Below, piece by piece: positions 1 to 64,000 of a stretch of DNA of 64,000 nt (positions are counted from its first letter, which is position 1; each line of letters opens with the position of its first letter). This stretch comes from Polyodon spathula (lineage: Eukaryota; Chordata; Actinopteri; Acipenseriformes; Polyodontidae): the NCBI RefSeq assembly GCF_017654505.1, contig NC_054536.1, forward strand, positions 35,484,970-35,548,969. Direction: 5' to 3'. The notes under the pieces were generated by a model that was given only the letters and a program-made list of their open reading frames with translations, made no database searches and had not been told where the DNA came from. Position numbers and translations under genes: made by a program.

Positions 1-3000
1 TGCAACATTCGGGCAGGCTCCACAGTTGGTCGCTCAGGAGCTGCATCAGAGCTGAAACTCCTGGGACAGTAAGGAGTTACCAATAGTCCCCTTGCCCAGT
101 ACTGTCTGATTTTGTCCAGACACTGCAGGAGCATGGAATGGTGGGAAGGCATACAGAAGCTGCCTCGACCACTAGTCTGTTAAGGCATCTATTGCTATTT
201 GGCGAACTAGTGGGGACAATGGGTCGATTCCTGGCAGGCAAAGAGGTCCACCTCCGCTCTCCCGAACTGTTGCCAAATGAGGCTCACCACCTCCGGGCGA
301 AGCCTTGTTTCTGAGGCACTGGGAACTTCCTTTAGACGAGGTCTGGCACCCAGTTTATCACCCCATGCAGGTGTACTGTTTGCAGGGAGTGGAGGTGATT
401 GGGCAACCAGAGCAACAGTTTGCAGGCTACTCGAAGGAGACAGGGGAATCTGAGGCCGCCCCGATGGTTTATACAAGCCACTACAGTAATGCTGTCTGTC
501 TAGACAAGCACGTGTCCCCCTTGAACCATCTGTAAAAAAAAAAAAAAATTAATAAATAAAAAAAAATCCTGCAAGGCTACGGCTAAGTGCAGCTGGGCAG
601 GCTGTGTCCACCAAGGAAACCAAGTGACAAGACACTGTCACGAGGCAGCCATGTTTTAATACAAGCTGAAAAACCTGTTGAATCAGGACTGGAGAGGGCA
701 CATGCACAGGTGAGGGTCTGGGAAACTGCTGCCATCGAGCCCAGAAGCCACTGGAATGTCACTACTGTGAGCTTTGGTTAAGCTGGATCTGGAGTACAGG
801 CACACTTCCAAACAAGAGGCTGTCTGCAAAGTTGTGAGCTGGCCCAACCGAAGAACTCTAATGTCCGAATCTCACTGGGGCCAGAACAGCTCCACGCACT
901 TCGAAAAGGCATGGGGAGCTAGAGAGGCGCCAAGCAGCAAGACCCTGAACTCATACACTGTTCCGTGAAAGGCGAACCTCAGGTTTTTACGGGTATACGG
1001 AAATAGGCATCCGAGGTCCAGTGTGGTGAACCAAATTGCCTGGTCTGAATGACTGCAACAGCTGTTGCACTGTCAACATTTTGAACCTCCTCCTGCTCAG
1101 AACAGGTTGACCTGCCCAAAGCTGAGGATTGGTCTGAGGCCACCATCCCGCTTGGGCATAGAGTAAAACCCATTTTCCAACTAGAGGGTGTTAACAGCCT
1201 GTTTTGCAGCAGAGATGCTACCTCCCGAGACACTACAGCGGTGTCCTGATACTGCAGTCACGCCCCGAAAGGGAAGGGGAATGTGCTTGAACTGCAGTGT
1301 GTAGCTGGTCTGAACTGTGGTAAGCACACAGATGTCTGTGGTGCACTGACGCCAATACTCCACATGACTCTGAGAAGGGGCCCTGGACCTGTGGCAGCAA
1401 ACCCATAGGGCCGCTGCTCAACTTGTGGCTTGGCCCGAGACTCTTGCCTCTGCGTCAGGTGGCAGTCTGGCCGTAGGTGCAGCTGGCTGTGCAGGTCTCT
1501 AAGGTTACTGGCAAAGGGATAAAAACCCAGGTATATGGGTGATTAAGAATGTACAGTTGCTGCCTCAGCTGCTAAAGACAACAGGACTGTCAACAAGGCC
1601 TCCTTGGTACCAGACAGGGATGTAAACCCTGGTCGGCAGCAGGCTGGAATGGAGTAAACTTCGTCCCCATCAGACACACATGCCTGTGGGAAACTGCTGC
1701 CCAGAGCTTCTCTATTCCCAGGTGTGTGGCTCTCCCTTGGCACAGTGTCATGAGGTGAGGATGCAGCCACCTCTCTCAGAGGGTGATGGGGAAGAGCGCT
1801 GTGCAGGAGTGAAGGACACTGAGCACTCTGTAGAGCTGTAGGAGAAAAAAAAAAGTTTCTCCAACACACTCTTAGAGAATGCACACAAAACTCATAGAAA
1901 ATGCAGTTCACCAGTACCTCCTTTGTGTGCTGCTGCCTCAGGCAGAAAGAGCATCTGCTTGTCCACAGGCAGGCTGGCCTTGCATGTGTCACAGGGATAA
2001 AAAAAACTCAAGTCATTATGCAAATAGCAAGAAATATACCCTAAGAATGTACAGTTGCTGCCTCAGCTTGGACTCAACAAGGTCTGCTTGGTACCAGATT
2101 GGGGATTGTAAAACCTCGGTCAGTAGCAGGTTGGAAACAGGACTGTACTGGAACGGAACTGTATGGTGTCGGTCTGATACCGGTTCAGTGCCTGTAGCAC
2201 CTGGTCTGTACAGTACTGTTGCTGCCCTCAAGGGAGAGTCTGCTCAAGTAGGAACGCCACTGTGCAGTAATCCAACAGGGTGGACACTGTAGACCAGGGC
2301 ACCTGCAAGATCGCAGTGGACTCTTTATAGGGAGAGCTTAACCGCAGAGTATTTCCCATCTAATTCCACGTTCTCAGACTGGAACACTGGCTCCTAGGAG
2401 ACGCAGAGTGCCTTGGAGAAATGCGCACAAAACTCGTGGAAAAACAGGTTTGATAGACAGCAACTGGGCTGTCAACGAGGCCTGTCTGGTATCAGACAGG
2501 CAGGCTGGCCTTGCATGTGTCACAGGGATGAACCCAGGCATTATGCCATGAGCAAGCAACGTCTAGTAAGAATGTACAGTCCTTGCCTCAGCTTGCTAAA
2601 GACAGTAACTGGATTGTCAACAAGACCTGCTTGATACTATACAGGCAGGCTGGCTTTGCATGTGTCAGAGATAAAGACCAGGCATAATGCAACAAACAAG
2701 CAATGTACAGTAAGAATGCACAGTTGCTGTTTGGTACCGGAAGCACAGGGTAGGTACACTTGTGCACAACGGGGGTTACACATCCCTACGCCCCATCCCA
2801 CCCATTCTAGACAACGCCTCAGCAGAGGCTGGACGCGTCTGCTCAAGCAGCCACGCCACTGTGCTGTACTATACAGTACCTTTGCATGGTACGGTGGTGG
2901 TAGCTTAATTTTTTCCCAGTGTGGCTCTAAAGTTTTTCCTGTGTGGTTGAGTTGTTTTAGCCACAATGGCTATCTAAATAAATCCCTAGAGGGAACGTAG

Positions 3001-3365
3001 CTAATGTGCCAGCTTGACACTGTGGGTGAAGCTGCAAGCAGTGTGGGACTAACAAAACCCATGGCTGAATGCACAATACGCATAAGTAGTATTTACTATA
3101 CGCACGTAACAATAAATCTCATTAGTGTAATTACACAAGCGAATAAGCACATAAATAATGACACATCTGTTTGTAGATCTCTTTTGCTTTCAGGCCGGAC
3201 AAAAGGAAAAATGAGGATGACATTTGTTAGCAGTCCTTTTATGCCCTTGGAGATGGGAATGATTGCATCACGTGCAGCTTTGATATATATATATTATTCA
3301 GGTTCTTTAGGTTAAATGCTCATTAGGTAATGGTTATATTTCATACTTGATCAGGAACTGGTTTT
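1..3365 (-). mobile_element. DIRS-like retroelement remnant (copy A)
   Basis: Read on the minus strand, the order is end repeat, gag-like region, reverse transcriptase and RNase H, as in DIRS elements. The part near 1000-1060 ends in a decayed form of the motif LKDAYFHIPV. The part near 200-310 gives VSLIWQQFGRAEVDLFACQE, the DIRS RNase H signature. The right end (3180-3365) carries the terminal sequence GGTAATGGTTATATTTCATA found at other copies. There are many stops and frameshifts. Any tyrosine recombinase part would be off the left edge. Confidence 0.8.
1503..2740. repeat. Imperfect tandem repeats inside DIRS copy A
   Basis: The block GTACAGTTGCTGCCTCAGC followed by a CAACAAGGCCTGCTTGGTACC-like stretch recurs near 1551, 2049, 2573 and 2709. 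The companion block AGGCTGGCCTTGCATGTGTC recurs near 1971, 2503 and 2647. Spacing is uneven (about 130 to 530 bases), so this is a degenerate or rearranged array. Confidence 0.7.
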
Positions 3366-3376
3366 CTTAAACATAC

Positions 3377-3996
3377 ATTAACCCTTTGCAGTCCATTTAT
3401 TCAACACCAGTCAGACAGGCACGTCAGGTCCAATTTATTTTCCCATGCGCGGTTTAAAATATATACCCCACCGGTGTAAAACCGGTTTAAACAGCATTGC
3501 AATCCTAAGCGACATCAGTACGGCATCTCCAGCCACGCCCCACCCCGTGTTCTCTGTATTTTTCACATACCTCTTTATAGATGTGCATACTGATAAATCC
3601 TCTCCTCATCACTCATTTTATCACTAAACTCCTCAATAATGCGATCCAAGTCATTATTTTATTACTATAACATCTCAAAAACCTCTGCAAATGTCCATGA
3701 TATTCTTTGAGCGTTGGATGTGGAAGCAACTACCTTTGTTTATATCTGTTTATCTCCGAGCAATAGCCCTGGCAGCTGCACCAAACACCCCCCCCCCCCC
3801 CCCCCCCTTTTTTTTTTCCAGCTTCATTCGGCTCCTATTGGTCTCACCTCAGCCATTGAATGGTTTTCTCTGCTTTTTCTAGAGCAAAACCTGTGCTTTA
3901 CGTCTTTTCGATGATGTCGGACAGGGTCCAACATTGGACTGGAAAGGGAAAATCGTAATGTCAGACCTGGTCCGACATTGGACCGCAAAGGGTTAA
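3377..3996. mobile_element. piggyBac-type MITE with TTAA ends (copy 1)
   Basis: Starts TTAACCCTTTGCAGTCC and ends GGACCGCAAAGGGTTAA, which are inverted copies of each other with TTAA at both outer ends. TTAA targets and CCCTTT-type ends are known for piggyBac elements. There is no coding capacity. It includes C20 (3788-3807) followed by a T tract. Homologous copies are at 39.28 and 58.68 kb. Confidence 0.85.
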
Positions 3997-4197
3997 CAGT
4001 ATATTAACGAAATAAAACACACATGCAAAGTGCCAAGAAAGAAGACTTAATTTATAGAAATCACTATCATTGTAAATACTGTCCAGACCAATTTTCATCA
4101 TAACTGAATGAGGTTCCCTAGATATTGGTTAGGCCTGGAAAGAGTGCAAAGATTAATACAAAGAAATACTCCAAAAATAATGAAAAAAGTAACTAAC
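3997..4197. other. Intron, nothing recognised
   Basis: AT-rich sequence between the MITE and the last CEP192 exon. No exon or named repeat was seen. Confidence 0.5.
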
Positions 4198-60083
<55,886 letters not shown>

Positions 60084-62850
60084 CTGTTAATAAAAAGGCA
60101 AGTGAATACCACACTTAAAAACAGTCATATACATTGCATAGCTTAAACAATTATTGTTGATTCACTTATTATTAGGTAAAACTTAAAAACATAATCATAC
60201 ATTGTGATGTGTGGTTTATTCAAAGAATTAAAAAAGGTTAAGTTCAGAATAGCCATCAATTCCAAAACTTTGTTGCTCATCTACGTTATATTACTCATAC
60301 TAAAAGGAAAGGGTTTAAATATTGAAAACGCTTTAAAATTAAAAAACAAGAAAAAAGTTTGTATTATAGTCCCAAAGTTCCTTTGTATTCAATAATTAGT
60401 TTTAACTTTCACATGTTAAATAAACTGCAGTTCCACTTATTGTCAAGTTCTGCATAGAAAGTCAAAAGCAGAGGCAGATAGTCCAAGCGGTTTCAAATTA
60501 AACAGAGGTAAAGCAGCTCTGCACTGGACAACAGGGGTCACAGTCAAGATCAGACTTTAAAAGTTCATTTGTGTCCATTATATACGAGGCACACACATTC
60601 AGTCTGTTTTCCTCCTTTCGGACCTCAAAAGATGTCTGGCAGTCGTAAGACACACTCGCTCCTATGTCATGCCAGGTTCAGCTGAAGATCAAACCAGACC
60701 TTGTGTACTAATCTGATCGCGGTGTCTACTGAAAATACTTAAGATCCCCGCAGGCGCTTCAAATTCAGGTCAGTAATGTGAAGATAGTGTTTGGCCTTGT
60801 CATTACCAGCTTTTCTGTCATGACTGATAAGGAAGACATTATTGTTGGTTTTAAACTCGCTGTTGAGATGCTAAAACTTCTATTGTGTAGAGCAAAAAAG
60901 GTGAAAGAGCTTTGTTACAATGTTCCCAGATTGTGGGGGAACAAAAAAAAAGTCTGATGTTAGAGATCAGGGGTGTGCAATTCTTGAAAGTCTTGTTGTC
61001 CAAAGAGAGAAAATGCTTGAAAAAATCTGCTTGCCCCCTCACCATCCCACAAAAACATAGCTTTTAGGATTTTGCCTTTGTTAAGCAATGAACACAATCA
61101 ACTGATGAAACAGGTTTGTAGTTGTGCCTCTTCTGACTTGGAAGCCACCACTGCTACAGAACAGTACAACTATTGTATTGGTCATTTAAGTTTAGCAAAT
61201 TAAGTCGATCGGATGTCCTTGATTTTTGTCTGCCTTTCTCCTGCCCTAATATTTTATGCAAAGTATGTTAGTGACATGGTCTTAATTTAAATGCTATATT
61301 AAATGTTGTATATAGTGCATTTCTAAGCATATGCTGACAAAGGTTCTTAAGCTCTGGCAAGCCAATGCCCTAATTTTTGCTGCTGAATCTATAATTTTGG
61401 TAATTGTAAACACATGGCATTTAGAAATTAACCCCAATAAAAATACTTACACTTTTTCTTTTATTATTTGCAATTCTATTTATTCCGTATTTAAATATTA
61501 GAAATGAAGATTAAGTGCTATCAAACCTGGACTGAAATATTCAACTTCAAAAACAACAAAAACCTCAAGAAAGATAAGATAGTTTTTTTTTTTTTTTATT
61601 TTTTTATTTGCATTACTATCAAAACAAAATTCTGTGTAGTATCCAATAACTAATTCATTAACCACAACACCATGACATACGTCAAATGAAAATCCACATA
61701 CAGTACCATGCAAGTCAAGTTTTCCCATTCTCTTCTATGATCAGTTTCTCAGGTCTAGTGTTTCAGGTTTCATTCTAAGGCAGCGCTAGTACTGTGAAAT
61801 GTGCAATGAAAAGACAGGAGAGGGCCAGGTGACATTTGTATCCAATTGCGTGTCACGTAGCGATTCTAATCTACCTGTGGGCATTTAGAAGACAGATATT
61901 GCGGGAAGTCATTCACCTTTGACAAGTACACAAACACACACATATATTTAGAAAATGATTGAGTGCGAAGAGCCAATCAGCTTCCAGATCTAGCAGGCTT
62001 CTATTTTGCATAGATGCCCGCCAGAGCGTTGAAGTGCTTAACTGTGAATTTAAATTTAAATCAATCCGCAGAGACATTCTAATCTACAACAAATCTGATA
62101 ACGTAAAAAGCTACTTACATACTTTGACGCTGGTCTTGAGACAAGCGAAATCATATGTCTGACAGGACACCTTAATGAAGGCTCAATTCGTAAATATTGG
62201 AGAGCAAAATCAACAGGAAAGACACGATTGGTCCACAATTCTGTCATCAGCTGGATCCAAACCCCCGTCTCAAAACCAACCAGTCAAACTGACAACGGTT
62301 TCAGTTCTTACCACATGAGCCAATCCACTCCCTTCCAGCTTGACTGACGTGCCGCCTCCAGCAAGTTTGGAGTCCGACTCTACATAACACAGACTACTCA
62401 ACAATCCTACAGTTAATTTATCTGGCAATGTCATTATAGTAATAAAAACAGTTCAACATGTATGTCGCTCTTCTACTGTAATTACGTTAGGGACTATTTT
62501 CTTCAGTGGAAGGTTACCCAGCAAAATATTAGAAGTTGAAAGTAAATACAGATTTTAAAGTTTTTTTTTTTTTTTTTTTTTAAAAAGAGAGAAAATAAAT
62601 GGTTTTCTAATACCGATAAAGCCCTCTTGATACGTGCTCCATTGTGTGGTAAATGACCTTGACTTTCGTTCCTGCACTCGCCTACAGCTCGGGACGCATA
62701 ACTCCAGTCGGTCATCTAATTCAAGGTAGAGCCCGCATCAACAAAAAAATAAATACATAAATAATGTATAGGACAGATAAGAGTTTTAAATTGTTTTATT
62801 ATTAGTTTTACTTGTTTAGTTGTAGTTTATATAGTTTTTAGCTAAATCTA
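60084..62850. other. Presumed 5' intron or upstream region of CEP192
   Basis: The acceptor at 60084 implies a further upstream exon. No CpG-rich promoter was recognised. A 70-codon minus-strand frame at 62715-62503 opens in a stretch with several CG dinucleotides (62620-62720) and contains a possible GTATTA donor. It could be an untranslated exon or chance. Confidence 0.35.
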
Positions 62851-62853
62851 AAC

Positions 62854-63512
62854 ATGGCAACGTACATGGAAAACAACAAGTGACGAAGATTTCAAATTGG
62901 TTCGGAGGATTTCAGCAACAGTGATGCTGACTTATCTTTCAGTGATGATGATAATGAAGAGTATGTGGATCCAAGCACAGTACAAACTGTACAAACAAAA
63001 GAGCATGCAGCTACTTTACAGGTAAGCCAGCTGCAGACAGGAAGCTGTTTGGTTTAAAATGGCAGTGCTGTGACGAAACACTATCAAAACACAGCACTGG
63101 GTAGAGGCAATGAAGCAGGCGTCAGCGGCAGCCAGAACCATCACAATTCCTGCGCAAAGTAGCCCTGTACACGACTGTGATTATCCCTCCAACACAAGGC
63201 AAGCAGAGACCGCAAAAAAAAAGGGTGCAGGGTCTGCTATGAAAATGAAACCAAAAGAAAGGACACAAGAAAAATGTGCAGTGGTTGTGAAGGCAACCCC
63301 AGGTACGGTTGTATGGAGCATTTCAATAAACGGCAGAGCAAGTTGACAATGGCACACATTTTGATGTTTAACTTTTTTTTGATAATTATGGTTTACTGGA
63401 TTACTATTGTTATTAGCAACATTTTTGTTTTCATTGTTCAAACAAAAAATAAAATGTGTTTTTATCTCTACATTAAACATGGGTATGTAGAACACAGGAG
63501 CATAAAGGGTTA
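62854..63512 (+). mobile_element. Internally deleted piggyBac element
   Basis: The start resembles a transposase N terminus with an acidic SEDFSNSDADLSFSDDDNEE (62901-62960). It is joined within about 130 bases to a C-terminal cysteine-rich region, MCSGCEGNPRYGCMEHFNKR (63274-63333), like the piggyBac zinc-binding tail. It ends CATAAAGGGTTAA (63501-63513). The catalytic core is missing. Confidence 0.7.
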
Positions 63513-63823
63513 ATGAAACACTTTACATCATTTATTTTTATTTTAAATCATCATATATGTTAACATTTTATAGCAATTACAGGCTTAAACATTATTTTTA
63601 AAATTATGGTGTATGAAGTCAAGGGGATGAAAATTCAACTATATTTTTTTAAATACAATACTGACAAACAAAATTGGTCTGTCTATAGAAATAGGAAAAG
63701 GAGAAACCTAATCTAAATATTTATTATGGTTTTCACAACATCAGGTTCAAGTTTTAATCCTGTAAAATGGGTAAGCTTCACAGCGTATTCAACAATAAAC
63801 ATGTTCGTTTTACATAACATTTG

Positions 63824-64000
63824 GTGGGGTTTCTACAGGACAGCAAACAAATTGTAGGTTTTACATACCTTTATGTAAAAGACTGTGCATTTGTTTCTGC
63901 TGTGATACAGTTTAGTTATTTTATGTTTTGGTTTGTTTGTTTACATACATATTATTCTGATAAAGCACATGTCTGATGCTTTTCTGGAGCACTGGTCATC
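63824..64000. repeat. Dispersed repeat, copy 2 (runs off the right edge)
   Basis: Matches 57654-57862 in the same orientation, with small indels (no long A tract in this copy). Confidence 0.75.

Overview
This is a piece of vertebrate nuclear genome, almost certainly from a ray-finned fish. It carries most of one protein-coding gene, CEP192 (the centrosomal scaffold protein, SPD-2 family), on the minus strand. The fish call rests on the mix of transposons in the introns: DIRS-like tyrosine-recombinase retroelements, Tc1 transposons, piggyBac transposons and MITEs, a Tx1-type LINE, CR1/L2/Rex-type LINE 3' ends and hAT fragments. An early-branching lineage such as sturgeon, paddlefish, gar or bichir is only a guess. 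There are no operons, prokaryotic genes, rRNAs, tRNAs or CRISPR arrays.

Thirty-one CEP192 coding exons can be placed between 60083 (5' end) and 4198 (3' end). Each has an AG acceptor and a GT donor on the minus strand. From the second exon onward the codon phase carries through every junction without a stop, giving about 2,100 codons. The 5' exons (about 60-45 kb) hold an acidic segment resembling the PLK4-binding region and a conserved block resembling the Aurora A-binding region. The 46-29 kb part encodes long low-complexity regions, including a 1,189-nt and an 829-nt exon. The 28.4-4.2 kb part encodes the conserved C-terminal half made of ASH/MSP-like beta-sandwich domains. The last 400 or so residues of the protein are not here and should lie beyond the left edge. 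An untranslated first exon and the promoter probably lie in or beyond 60.1-64 kb but were not identified.

The rest is intron filled with repeats. DIRS-like fragments, mostly on the minus strand, occur at 1-3.4, 4.9-5.2, 5.55-6.76, 14.1-17.0, 19.6-20.2 (plus strand), 23.55-23.72, 30.35-30.41, 38.85-39.9, 46.95-49.9 and 56.15-59.2 kb. PiggyBac-type MITEs with TTAA ends sit at 3.4-4.0, 39.3-39.7 and 58.7-58.9 kb, two of them inside DIRS sequence. Broken piggyBac transposases lie at 20.3-21.3, 25.0-25.25, 41.2-41.45 and 62.85-63.5 kb. Tc1 copies are at 21.9-23.5 and 43.8-44.8 kb, a decayed Tx1-like LINE at 34.5-38.7 kb, LINE 3' ends at 16.1-16.75 and 26.9-27.6 kb, and a hAT C-terminal fragment at 57.0-57.5 kb. 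Every mobile element recognised looks defective.

No new biological system was found. The most useful leads are the 360-bp tandem repeat in the intron at 53.3-54.1 kb, the nested MITE-in-DIRS insertions, the DIRS-type inverted end modules, the Tx1 LINE next to a CT repeat, and an unresolved reading-frame question between the first two CEP192 coding exons.
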